Origin: Arcicella aurantiaca
GTDB lineage: Bacteria > Bacteroidota > Bacteroidia > Cytophagales > Spirosomataceae
Assembly (NCBI RefSeq): GCF_003148625.1
Contig: NZ_QGGO01000009.1
Location: 124,001-188,000 of the forward strand
DNA length: 64,000 bases
Direction of reading: 5' to 3'
Below the pieces are notes generated by a model. That model made no database searches. It worked only from the letters and a program-made list of their open reading frames with translations, and was not told the origin of the DNA. This document shows, piece by piece, positions 1 through 7,837 of this stretch; the stretch's first letter is position 1; every line of letters begins with the position of its first letter. Position numbers and translations under genes: made by a program.

Positions 1-1
1 A

Positions 2-721
2 GTGCTTGACCAACCATGTATTACGTTTGACTTTAAAGTGTTACTTGAAGGACCATACAATTCTTCTACGGGATTGATGAATACTACTTTAAATCAACGT
101 GGTTTATTACCGGGACAAACGCCTGTCGGAAGCTTTGCTGTGCCAACTCTTGGCGGACAACCGTTCAATTTAGCACCATTTAGCTATGCTGGTACAGAAG
201 TAATGACAGCTTATGCAAGTACAGTTGTGGACTGGGTATTGGTGTCTCTTCGTTCAGACTCAACTTTATTGGGTCAGGTATTTAGAGCAGCAGGTTTATT
301 ACATAACGATGGACACATTTCATTCACAAATCCATGTTTTGTGATACCAAATGGTTCATATTATGTAGTGGTAGAACATCGTAACCACATGGGGGTAATG
401 TCAGCAACGAAAGTTCCTGTAACTGCTGGAAAAATTACTTATGACTTTACAGCAGCACAAAGCTATCAATTGACAAACCCTCCATCGTTCGGACAAAAAG
501 CAGTTGGAAGCAAATTCGTAATGTTTGCGGGCGAAGGTATGAAATCTACTATCAATGATAACTATGATGTCAACTTCAAAGATTCTTTATTGTGGAAATC
601 TTTATCAGGAAGTTTTGATGTCTATTTATTAAGTGACTTCAACCTTGATGCCGACTCAAACTTTATGGATAACAGTTTGTGGAAAGCTAATAGCGGACGT
701 TTCTCTGGTGTATTACACTAA
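2..721 (+). CDS. C-terminal part of a large secreted adhesin-like protein (5' truncated)
   Basis: The frame is open to the left edge of the window, so the visible 239 residues are the C-terminal end of a longer protein; the GTG at position 2 is just an internal codon. The text resembles the repeated modules of big Bacteroidota surface proteins annotated as hemagglutinin- or fibronectin-type: a start reading LLEGPYNSSTGLMN, then VVDWVLVSLRSDS, then YYVVVEHRNHMGVMS, and an end with DSNFMDNSLWKANSGRF. These short phrases recur in many Cytophagales exported proteins. No membrane anchor is visible. It lies upstream of two other exported proteins and a PorP/SprF gene on the same strand, so a surface location is likely. 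The exact function cannot be told from this fragment. Confidence 0.7.
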   Translation: MLDQPCITFDFKVLLEGPYNSSTGLMNTTLNQRGLLPGQTPVGSFAVPTLGGQPFNLAPFSYAGTEVMTAYASTVVDWVLVSLRSDSTLLGQVFRAAGLLHNDGHISFTNPCFVIPNGSYYVVVEHRNHMGVMSATKVPVTAGKITYDFTAAQSYQLTNPPSFGQKAVGSKFVMFAGEGMKSTINDNYDVNFKDSLLWKSLSGSFDVYLLSDFNLDADSNFMDNSLWKANSGRFSGVLH

Positions 722-738
722 AAAAGTGAATAGTTGAA

Positions 739-803
739 AGAGAATAATTAATAGTTTGTTGCAGAAGTCAGTATTTTACTGCAACAGCTATTAACTATTC
801 TCT
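739..803 (+). terminator. Hairpin downstream of the adhesin-like gene
   Basis: A long imperfect inverted repeat: the left arm runs from AGAGAATA to TTGCAG and the right arm from CTGCAACA to ATTCTCT, with a short loop. It lies 18 bases after the stop codon. It probably ends or stabilises the upstream transcript. There is no strong T-run, so the terminator reading is moderate. Confidence 0.5.
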
Positions 804-905
804 ATTAACTATTCATCAATCAAAAAACTGGCTTGGTATTTGCTTAATCTATACCGACCATGAACTTTGTTCTCGAACCGCCAGAAGGCACAAAAATTAA
901 TGGAC

Positions 906-1823
906 ATGAACAAAAAAATTCTTTATATATTGGGGCTTTCCCTGATAGGTTCTCAAACCTTGAAAGCTCAAAGTGGTGTGTTTGATGTAAAAATCACCAC
1001 GAATAAATTGGACTGTGCCACCAAAAAACTTTTGGTTGATGTACAGGTAAAAGCTCATGATGAAAAAACAAAATTCAAAATGGGTGATGCCAATTATCGC
1101 TTCACTTACAACCCTTCAATTCTTAATAACCCAATCCTCGAAAAACAGGGCTTTTTCTCGTCAAGAGGTGAATCTTCTGACCCAAATTATGGTACGCATA
1201 ACTTGAATGGAAGTGTGGCTCGAATGAAAGAAGGTATCGTTTCTTTAAACACTTTTTATGGTGGTTCTGGCGAAAATGCTACTGAAGTTGGAACGGAATA
1301 TTTGACTGTATCAACCATTGGCTTTGACCTTGTTGATTTGAAATCTTCGGTCGAAATTAAATGGAATGAAGGTGTAGGTAAGAGTTTTCCTGCAACAGGA
1401 ATGAATGAAGTGAAATTTTCTAAAAATGCAAGTGGTGAGATTGATTATCAATTATATAACACCAATGCAACAGGTAGTTTTGAGGGCTTGAAAATTAATT
1501 TAGGAGAAACCTGTTCGGCAGATTTAAAGTCAAACCCTACCAATGAAAGTTTCTTTATTCCAGAAGGTTTTTCACCTGATGGAGATGGTGTGAATGATGT
1601 TTTTGAAATCAAAAATCCACAAGGAATAAATATGGGCGTTTCGATTTTTGACCGTTTTGGTAAATTGGTTTATAAATCAGATGACTATAAAAATGATTGG
1701 GATGGAAGACCTAACCAAGAAGGTTTTGACAACAGTCGCCCAATTGGAAGAGGAACATATTATTACGCAGTAAAACGTGCCGATGGTACAACATTTACTC
1801 GATTTATGACTGTTAATTATTAA
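906..1823 (+). CDS. Secreted protein with gliding-motility/T9SS type C-terminal domain
   Basis: About 305 residues. ATG at 906 (or 900) is preferred over an upstream TTG because it gives a clean signal peptide (MNKKILYILGLSLIG...LKAQ). Residues after the signal form a roughly 180-residue domain that is paralogous to the N-terminus of the next gene (shared QVKAHD, GDAN(Y/F)RF, GIVSLN, ITGMNE/ATGMNE-type motifs). The last 90 residues match the gliding-motility-associated C-terminal domain (CHU_C/TIGR04131 type): FIPEGFSPDGDGVND, IFDRFGKLVY, NDWDGRPN, GTYYYAV. That domain is known to direct export by the type IX secretion system, so the protein is probably released or attached at the cell surface. 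The role of the N-terminal domain is unknown; its all-beta look could fit a cohesin-like fold, which is inference. Confidence 0.85.
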   Translation: MNKKILYILGLSLIGSQTLKAQSGVFDVKITTNKLDCATKKLLVDVQVKAHDEKTKFKMGDANYRFTYNPSILNNPILEKQGFFSSRGESSDPNYGTHNLNGSVARMKEGIVSLNTFYGGSGENATEVGTEYLTVSTIGFDLVDLKSSVEIKWNEGVGKSFPATGMNEVKFSKNASGEIDYQLYNTNATGSFEGLKINLGETCSADLKSNPTNESFFIPEGFSPDGDGVNDVFEIKNPQGINMGVSIFDRFGKLVYKSDDYKNDWDGRPNQEGFDNSRPIGRGTYYYAVKRADGTTFTRFMTVNY

Positions 1824-1840
1824 GAAAAGAATATTATTAT

Positions 1841-1874
1841 ACTTTCCGAAAGTGTCAATAGCCTTTCGGAAAGT
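1841..1874 (+). terminator. Short hairpin after the T9SS substrate gene
   Basis: Perfect 12-bp arms (ACTTTCCGAAAG and CTTTCGGAAAGT) around a 10-base loop, starting 18 bases after the stop codon. It looks like an intergenic terminator or RNA-stabilising stem, without a T-tract. Confidence 0.5.
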
Positions 1875-1977
1875 GTAGAAAATCTGCCTTTGTAAAAAAT
1901 ATTGAAGCTCAAGCATATTGCTGATAGCCTAAAATTAGATAAGCACACAGCTTAATTACAATTAAATAAATACAAAC

Positions 1978-4110
1978 ATGAGAAAAGTTTTAGCCGCCAC
2001 TTTAACTTGTCTGATAGTGTTGCTTTGGGCAATACCATCTTTTGCACAAACAACACCAGTGGGTAAATTTGATGTAAGACTTAAACTGAAAAGCAATAAT
2101 TGTGTTGCTAAAAAGGTTGTTTTACAAGTTCAAGTAAAAGCTCACGATGCCAACTCTACTTTTAAGTTAGGCGATGCCAACTTTAGATTTGATTATGACC
2201 CAACAGTCGTAATTAATCCAAAGAATATTAGTCAAGAAACCTTTTCTAATATCGCACCTGCAAGTGATGCTAATTACTCTGCACAAACGCTTACAGGGTC
2301 AAAAGTAAGCACCGATGGCACACAAGGTATTGTGTCGTTGAATGTACTTTATTCTGGAAGTAATGCTGGAGCAAAACAAGTTGGCGTTGATTATATAACT
2401 GTTGCTTGTATTGAATTTGATGTTATTAAAACTGACGGATGTGTTAATTTTAAATGGCACACTGATAATGATTTCCCAATTACAGGGATGAATGAAATTA
2501 TCCAAACTTCCGCTGACCCTTATGATTATACCAATCCTTCGGTACCAGCAGGTGGTGTTTTTGAAAACTATAACGTATGTGTAAATACGTTATGTGTACC
2601 TGTAATAAATAAAGATTTGGCAACTACGCCGATGAATACCCCAGTTTCTGGAAATGTTTTGACAAATGATACGCCAACAGGTGGATTAACGGTTAAAATT
2701 TCACCATTCCCAACACCATTACACGGAAGTTTACAGTTATCTACTAACGGAGCATATACTTACACACCAACAACGGGCTATGTAGGAAAAGACTCTGTTC
2801 AATATGAAGCTTGTGATGCGTCAAATGTTTGTGGTAAAGCATGGTTAGTAATTACTGTAACAGGACCAAGTTTGGCAGTAAATAGAGATGTTTATACAAC
2901 ACCGATGAATACGCCAATTTCAAGTAATGTCCTTACGAATGATACACCTTCAGGTGGTTTGACGGTTAAGATTTCGCCTTTCCCAACACCATTACACGGA
3001 AGTTTACAATTATCTACCAATGGCGTATTTACTTATACTCCATCAACAGGTTATGTAGGGAAAGATTCAATTCAATATGAAGCTTGTGACGCTAACAATA
3101 ATTGTGCAAAAGCATGGGCAGTATTTACCATTACAGGGGCAGCTCCAGTAGTAAATCCTGATACATATTCGACTAATGCAGGTACGCCAGTTTCTGGAAA
3201 TGTTTTGACAAATGATACGCCAACGGGTGGATTAACCGTTAAAATTTCACCATTCCCAACACCATTACACGGAAGTTTACAGTTATCAACAAACGGAGCT
3301 TTTACTTATACCCCAACAGCAGGATATGTCGGAAAAGACTCTATTCAATATGAAGCTTGTAACGGAAATAATGTTTGCGGAAAAGCATGGGTTGTATTTA
3401 CAGTAAATGGAGCAACACCACCAACCAATCCTGTTGACTTATCGTTAATCAAAACGGTAAGTATCAAAAAAGCAACAGTTGGTGATTTAATTACTTTTAC
3501 CGTTTCTGTAACCAACCAAAGTACAAATACTGCTACGGGTGTTAGTGTAAAAGATTATATGCCTGCGGGAGTTTTATACAAAAGCTATTCTACCTCAACG
3601 GGAACATATAATAATAATACGGGTATTTGGACGATTGGAAATATCTCTGGTCAACAAACTATCAACTTAGTAATTACGGTTCAAGCTCAAGGCGAAGGTA
3701 CTTTCTTTAATCGTGCAGAAGTTTGGACTTGCAATGAATCAGATACAGATTCGAAACCTGCTAATACATTATTGACAGGACAACCAACTAATCCTATTTT
3801 GGAAGACGATAACGCTTCTGCTTGTTTCTATGTGCCAATTGGTCTTTGTACGGGTAGCGGAGATGCTTACGAAATTTCTGTTCCGACAGGTTATACAGGT
3901 ATTCAATGGTATAAAAACGGTTCGCCAATTGCAGGTGAAACTGGCACAACTTTAACGGTATCAACTGTGGGTAGTTATACATTTACAACTTTAGAAGGAA
4001 CTTGTCCAGCGGGTGGTTGTTGCCCAGCAGAATTTGTACCAATTGACTGTTGCAAACCTACATTATGTGTACCTTATGCAGTGATTAAAACGAAAAGTGC
4101 TAAAAAGTAA
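1978..4110 (+). CDS. Large secreted multidomain protein: shared N-domain, three Ig-like repeats, DUF11, Cys-rich tail
   Basis: 710 residues with a signal peptide (MRKVLAATLTCLIVLLWAIPSFAQ). Residues about 30-190 are paralogous to the N-domain of the preceding gene. Three near-identical 91-residue modules follow (about 211-483), each with VLTNDTP, GGLTVKISPFPTP, HGSLQLSTNG, TYTP and GYVGKDS; this is the pattern of cadherin-like/tandem-95 (bacterial Ig) domains. A DUF11 domain (about 488-590; DLSLIKTVS...VGDLITFTVSVTN) comes next, then an Ig-like piece (IQWYKNGSPI). The end is rich in cysteine (GGCCPAE, DCCKPTLCVPYAV) and finishes in a basic tail; no CHU_C domain is present. The layout suggests an extended surface stalk or adhesin. 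The way it is sorted is unclear. Confidence 0.8.
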   Translation: MRKVLAATLTCLIVLLWAIPSFAQTTPVGKFDVRLKLKSNNCVAKKVVLQVQVKAHDANSTFKLGDANFRFDYDPTVVINPKNISQETFSNIAPASDANYSAQTLTGSKVSTDGTQGIVSLNVLYSGSNAGAKQVGVDYITVACIEFDVIKTDGCVNFKWHTDNDFPITGMNEIIQTSADPYDYTNPSVPAGGVFENYNVCVNTLCVPVINKDLATTPMNTPVSGNVLTNDTPTGGLTVKISPFPTPLHGSLQLSTNGAYTYTPTTGYVGKDSVQYEACDASNVCGKAWLVITVTGPSLAVNRDVYTTPMNTPISSNVLTNDTPSGGLTVKISPFPTPLHGSLQLSTNGVFTYTPSTGYVGKDSIQYEACDANNNCAKAWAVFTITGAAPVVNPDTYSTNAGTPVSGNVLTNDTPTGGLTVKISPFPTPLHGSLQLSTNGAFTYTPTAGYVGKDSIQYEACNGNNVCGKAWVVFTVNGATPPTNPVDLSLIKTVSIKKATVGDLITFTVSVTNQSTNTATGVSVKDYMPAGVLYKSYSTSTGTYNNNTGIWTIGNISGQQTINLVITVQAQGEGTFFNRAEVWTCNESDTDSKPANTLLTGQPTNPILEDDNASACFYVPIGLCTGSGDAYEISVPTGYTGIQWYKNGSPIAGETGTTLTVSTVGSYTFTTLEGTCPAGGCCPAEFVPIDCCKPTLCVPYAVIKTKSAKK
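2608..3426 (+). repeat. Three tandem 273-bp coding repeats
   Basis: The segment encodes three 91-codon Ig-like modules in a row. The phase is exactly 273 bp where the shared text is aligned (for example GATGAAT at 2631 and 2904, ACGCCA at 2911 and 3184). Long stretches, such as the codons for KISPFPTPLHGSLQLS, are almost identical at DNA level in all three. This points to recent amplification or ongoing gene conversion inside the gene. Confidence 0.9.
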
Positions 4111-4142
4111 TCCTATAACTTGATTGCTTATTCAAAGATATT

Positions 4143-4185
4143 GATTTGACAAATTATGTGATAACATTCCATAATTTGTCAAATC
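4143..4185 (+). terminator. Perfect 16-bp stem terminator
   Basis: GATTTGACAAATTATG is followed by an 11-base loop and its exact reverse complement, then TTTTC. It begins 33 bases after the stop of the 710-residue gene and precedes the PorP/SprF gene. Confidence 0.65.
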
Positions 4186-4255
4186 TTTTCATTTAGAAAT
4201 AAAATTTCTAATTATTCCAGATTCTTCAATTTTACATACTTTTCAAGCCGCCAAC

Positions 4256-5224
4256 ATGAAGAAGTTATATTTATCAATTATCGCATTTATTAGTTTTTAT
4301 TCGGTACAAGCTCAACAAGAAGCGATGTATTCACAGTATTTATTCAATCCATTGGCAATTAATCCTGCCATGTCGTCTAAAACTAACGAAGCAACTACAA
4401 AAATCATTTATCGTAAAAAGTTTATGGGTGGAGATTTTGAAGGTGACCCCCAAACACAAACGGTAGTAGTTGATTTGCCTTTGGCGAATGAAAAAATGAA
4501 TTTAGGTATTCAATTGTATAATGATATTGCAGGAATTATAAAATCTACGGGAGGATACGGAATTTATAGCTACAAAGCACAATTTAATGATGAATTGAGT
4601 TTGACGATGGGGATTCAAGCAGGAATTACCAATTATCGTGCAAACTTAACAAGTGTTCAATTGATTGACCCGAAAGACCCAAATTTTGGGCAGAATATCA
4701 ATAAAATATTGCCAAGCGTTGGTACAGGTATAAATTTAAGTAATGAAAAATGGTTTTTAGCTATTTCTGTTCCACAAATTATTAGAACAAATTTAAGTTT
4801 GGTTGAAAATCCAAATGCCAATTATAGCACTGCCAATTCTCGTTTTTTATTTGCAATGTTTGGGTATGATTTTAGAATAAATAAGTCAATAAAAATTTCT
4901 CCAAATATTTTGGCAAAAGTAGTTGAAAACGCTCCTGTGGCATTTGACTATAATTTAAAAGCCAGTTTTAATGACAAATTTACTTTGGGAGGTTCGCTCA
5001 GAACTGCCAATGCAAAATTTAATGAAGTAAGTACACAAACCCGATTGGGTGACGCATTTTTAGCTTTTACCGAAGTACAAATTACACCAAAAATCCGTTT
5101 TGGATATGCGTATAATATTTCAACAACAAAAGGGCAATACGATAGTGGCTCTCATGAAATTATGCTTTCGTTTCGTTTCTTAAAAAGCCAGGAAGAAACG
5201 GTTGTTGACCCAAGATTTAAGTAA
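4256..5224 (+). CDS. PorP/SprF family type IX secretion system membrane protein
   Basis: 322 residues. Signal peptide MKKLYLSIIAFISFYSVQAQ is followed directly by QEAMYSQYLFNPLAINPA, the hallmark start of the PorP/SprF family. The remainder alternates as an outer-membrane beta-barrel (GGYGIYSYKAQF, FAMFGYDFRINKSIKISPN) and ends with HEIMLSFRFLK. Family members are outer-membrane proteins linked to type IX secretion and gliding; many are encoded beside a CHU_C-tailed protein and are thought to anchor or help export that partner. The CHU_C-tailed gene two positions upstream fits this pairing. It is one of many paralogues in such genomes, so it need not be the core SprF or PorP. Confidence 0.9.
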   Translation: MKKLYLSIIAFISFYSVQAQQEAMYSQYLFNPLAINPAMSSKTNEATTKIIYRKKFMGGDFEGDPQTQTVVVDLPLANEKMNLGIQLYNDIAGIIKSTGGYGIYSYKAQFNDELSLTMGIQAGITNYRANLTSVQLIDPKDPNFGQNINKILPSVGTGINLSNEKWFLAISVPQIIRTNLSLVENPNANYSTANSRFLFAMFGYDFRINKSIKISPNILAKVVENAPVAFDYNLKASFNDKFTLGGSLRTANAKFNEVSTQTRLGDAFLAFTEVQITPKIRFGYAYNISTTKGQYDSGSHEIMLSFRFLKSQEETVVDPRFK

Positions 5225-5240
5225 GAATCAAACGGTTTCT

Positions 5241-5294
5241 AAAACAAAATTGCCGTCTGTGTTTATCAATAAACGCAGACGGCAATTTTGTTTT
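5241..5294. terminator. Strong bidirectional terminator
   Basis: A 19-bp perfect stem (arms beginning AAAACAAAATTGCCGTCTG) with an A-run on the left and a T-run on the right. It lies between convergent genes (PorP/SprF on plus, small membrane protein on minus) and can serve both. Confidence 0.85.
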
Positions 5295-5339
5295 AGACCA
5301 ATATTTTGAAGAAAACGGTAAGTTTTCTATCGTACCAAA

Positions 5340-5786
5340 TTAATTTTGACGAATTAGAAGTTGTTTAATTTTACTTAATCCCAGAACTAAAAGCGTAAGT
5401 AACTTTAAGATTTCCAGAGCGATATAAATAAAATGATGATTGCTTGGTTCAGGCGTTTTTCCAGATTGAAATAAAACTATTCTCTCGGACAGAATTGGTA
5501 ATAAATAAAAGGTCTGAATTCCTAAAATGGCAATCAAAATAATGATGCTAACTGTAATTTTAGATTTAGCAACATCATAAATATTTGCCAAAACTATCCC
5601 CGTCAATAAAATTATTTCTATTCGATTGAGAGCTTCAAAAACTATCTTCCCAATTCCTAAACCTAATTCTAAAGTTATTTTAGGTGCTTGAAATTTTAAA
5701 GGAGCTTCTAAAAATGAAATTCCCAAAAGCATACCTGCCCAAATAAAAGGGAATATTATCAGTATGTATTTTGTCCAATTTTTCAT
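5340..5786 (-). CDS. Small integral membrane protein, unknown function
   Basis: 148 residues from an ATG. Four hydrophobic segments are visible at about 7-27, 56-72, 79-97 and 120-138 (LIIFPFIWAGMLLGISFLEA, IILLTGIVLANIY, VSIIILIAILGIQTFYLLP, ALEILKLLTLLVLGL), so it is an inner-membrane four-helix protein. FLEAPLKFQAP after the first helix and LPILSERI after the third look conserved in style, but no family is recognised with confidence. It is followed on the same strand by no near gene, and ends against the shared terminator. Confidence 0.65.
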   Translation of the reverse strand: MKNWTKYILIIFPFIWAGMLLGISFLEAPLKFQAPKITLELGLGIGKIVFEALNRIEIILLTGIVLANIYDVAKSKITVSIIILIAILGIQTFYLLPILSERIVLFQSGKTPEPSNHHFIYIALEILKLLTLLVLGLSKIKQLLIRQN

Positions 5787-5875
5787 AAAATCAATGATTT
5801 TGCCATATTCACCTACAAAAATGCGAGTGTTTTGAAGGGATTTTTATGAGAAAAATCATATAATATCGTAATCTT

Positions 5876-6196
5876 TTAGATGAGTAAATCATCGGCTTTG
5901 ACACCCGCAATTCGCATAGCTTCGTATTCAACTTCTACGATAAATTCGGTTTCTTCTTGGGTAAATTCTTCGTTGTCCCAATCCTTAAAAAATTGCTGTG
6001 TTTGTTCTTGAATGTTATCTACATCTTTGACCAAACGTTTTATCAAAAAATCTGTAAAACGGTCAACTTCTTTTCTCATTCTGATAACCGCTTCTGTTGG
6101 CGGAGGCACTTCTTCATAATCTTCAAAGTCCTCTATTAAGAATTTTTCTTTGAGTTTATAGGCTTCTAATTGGGCAATTCTTTCTTGATTGGTCAT
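5876..6196 (-). CDS. Small acidic cytoplasmic protein, unknown function
   Basis: 106 residues, highly charged, with no signal peptide or membrane segment. The N-terminus (IAQLEAYKLKEKFLIEDFED) and centre (DRFTDFLIKRLVKDVDNIQEQTQQFFKD) look helical; the end is acidic (EEFTQEETEFIVEVEYEA). The second half resembles DUF5713-type proteins in spacing, which is only a weak impression. Coding is supported by a clean ATG at 6196 and normal Bacteroidota residue use. Confidence 0.6.
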   Translation of the reverse strand: MTNQERIAQLEAYKLKEKFLIEDFEDYEEVPPPTEAVIRMRKEVDRFTDFLIKRLVKDVDNIQEQTQQFFKDWDNEEFTQEETEFIVEVEYEAMRIAGVKADDLLI

Positions 6197-6267
6197 TTGT
6201 TTTTTTTACAAAGATAGGGGGTAAATCTTTAGGTGATAAGTCGGAAGGAATTATCCCTTAACGAAAT

Positions 6268-7545
6268 CTACGTTTTTCTTTTCTTTTTTCGAGCCGAAGG
6301 AAATAAAACGTTATTTAGAATCAAACGATAACCGGGAGAATGAGGATGAATATTCAAGTCGGTAGGAGTGCGGTGAAAACCTTTTCTGCCTTCAGGGTCA
6401 TGACCACCATAAAAAGCAAATTGTCCTCTGCCGACTTCTCCATAAATATAGCGGTCGGAAGTTTTACTACTGCCCATTACCAAGACGTTCGGTTTGACTG
6501 TTTTTTTGTTGAAAGCCGTTGTTTGTCCCATAAATTCCCGAATCTGAAATTCATGATTTTGAGTAAGCAAAGCAGGAATAATATCCCATTTGGCAGAAAA
6601 ACTAAATAAGTTAAAATAGGTTTCGTTTTCGTCTTCGCCCCAACCTCCAAAACCGCCCTTTCCAGATGCTGAATTAATATTTGAAAATGACCTCATGCGT
6701 CTATCGCCCGACTCATTTCCTAATTCCAAGAGAAAATCTCCGAAAGCTAAGGTTTTGCTAAAATCCAATTTTTCTTGTGCGTCTTTATCAATGCCATCAC
6801 CATCAAACTCACTTGGAACAATGTCGATACCTTCGGCGGCGAGAGCCACATCAATCGTTTCTGCTCCCGAACACATCGCAAATAAATAGCCACCGCCCGC
6901 ACAAAAAGCTTTAATTTTTTTGGCGACTTCCAACTTTAAATCTGAGTTTTTATTGAATCCGAATTTCTTAGCGATATTTTCTTGAGCCTTGATGTCTTCT
7001 GGCGAAATTCTCCAAAGATTTTTGCCATATTGTCCCGTAAAATCCTCGTGGTGGAGGTGAAGCCAATCATATTTTACTAAATCGCCACGCATGATTTCTT
7101 CATCATAAACCACATCAAAAGGGATTTCTGCGTATTTGAGAACCAATAAAACGGCATCGGTATCTTCAAAACTTGCTTTACTGATTTTGATGGGAGAATA
7201 CACTGCAATTTTGGCAGATTTTACCAAATTAACCGCATCCATATTAAGATTTGGGTCAGCAATATATTTGAGTAAAGCCACTTCATCAGCAGAAGAAATT
7301 ACCTCATACGTAACACCTCTCACACGACATTCCGTTTCTAATTCAGCTGTAAAATTCATCAAAAAACTGCCTCCTTGATAATTGACAAGCCATTTTACTT
7401 CTTGGTCAGCTTTCAAAATCCAATAAGCAATTCCGTAGGCTTTGAGGTGATTAGCCTGTCTTTCATCCATCGGAATAAAGATAGAATTGGCATATATTTT
7501 ACCAAAACCAAAAAGAAAAATCAGAAGCAAAAACCACTTTTTCAT
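6268..7545 (-). CDS. Conserved exported protein of the Bacteroidota family often labelled asparagine synthetase B
   Basis: 425 residues. The ATG at 7545 gives MKKWFLLLIFLFGFGKIYA as a signal peptide; the frame runs two codons further to a TTG that is not needed. The text (IFIPMDERQANHLKAYGIAYWIL, KIAVYSPIK, YAEIPFDVVYDEEIM, YDWLHLHHEDFTGQYGK, FAFYGGHDPEGRKGFHR) matches a widespread Bacteroidota family that databases frequently name asparagine synthetase B. Nothing in it resembles the N-type ATP pyrophosphatase or the class II glutaminase of the true enzyme. A BPL_N/glutamine-amidotransferase-like fold (CAGGGYLFAMCSGAE at about 215-230, with a nucleophile-elbow-like Cys) is more plausible. It is exported, probably to the periplasm. 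The real function is unknown. Confidence 0.75.
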   Translation of the reverse strand: MKKWFLLLIFLFGFGKIYANSIFIPMDERQANHLKAYGIAYWILKADQEVKWLVNYQGGSFLMNFTAELETECRVRGVTYEVISSADEVALLKYIADPNLNMDAVNLVKSAKIAVYSPIKISKASFEDTDAVLLVLKYAEIPFDVVYDEEIMRGDLVKYDWLHLHHEDFTGQYGKNLWRISPEDIKAQENIAKKFGFNKNSDLKLEVAKKIKAFCAGGGYLFAMCSGAETIDVALAAEGIDIVPSEFDGDGIDKDAQEKLDFSKTLAFGDFLLELGNESGDRRMRSFSNINSASGKGGFGGWGEDENETYFNLFSFSAKWDIIPALLTQNHEFQIREFMGQTTAFNKKTVKPNVLVMGSSKTSDRYIYGEVGRGQFAFYGGHDPEGRKGFHRTPTDLNIHPHSPGYRLILNNVLFPSARKKKRKT

Positions 7546-7636
7546 GGGCAAGATGGTTTGATAGTGAAGGGTTTATTGGTATAAAAATAGGGATTTTATT
7601 TTGGAATTATTTACAAATTGTCGCAAACTAAAATTA

Positions 7637-7709
7637 GCCCACAGATTGTACTGATTCAACGGATTTACACAGATAAATTTAAAGAAAATCTGTTTTATCA
7701 GTGGTCTAA
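7637..7709. repeat. Dispersed GACCAC-type palindrome, copy 1
   Basis: Imperfect inverted repeat with ends CCCACAGATT and ATCAGTGGTCTAA, flanked further out by TTGTCGCAAAC and GTGCAACAAATTG. The same ends occur at 11345-11408, 30410-30502 and 60137-60242. It lies in the 292-bp gap between two divergent genes. Confidence 0.75.
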
Positions 7710-7789
7710 TTTTATCGTGCAACAAATTGTAGATAGGTCTGTTTTATTTTTTACTCTTTTTACATTGAGAGTTATTGGTGAAATTGTTT

Positions 7790-7831
7790 TTACTCAATAC
7801 ATTTAGTAATTTTACTCAATACATTGAGTAA
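7790..7831 (+). promoter_or_regulatory. Double palindromic operator-like site upstream of the ATPase
   Basis: Two copies in tandem. The first (7790-7809) is TTACTCAAT-AC-ATTTAGTAA, with one arm base changed. The second (7812-7831) is TTACTCAATACATTGAGTAA, with perfect 9-bp arms and a 2-base centre. The second copy ends 6 bases before the ATG of the ATPase gene. An identical 20-mer precedes the truncated ATPase head at 24681-24700. The placement fits a repressor site, possibly autoregulatory. Confidence 0.6.
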
Positions 7832-7837
7832 AATATT

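Noticed and set aside
7618-7806. 62-codon ORF ahead of the ATPase gene
   Set aside because: It lies inside the GACCAC-type repeat and the palindromic region, starts from a TTG, and has no coding features.
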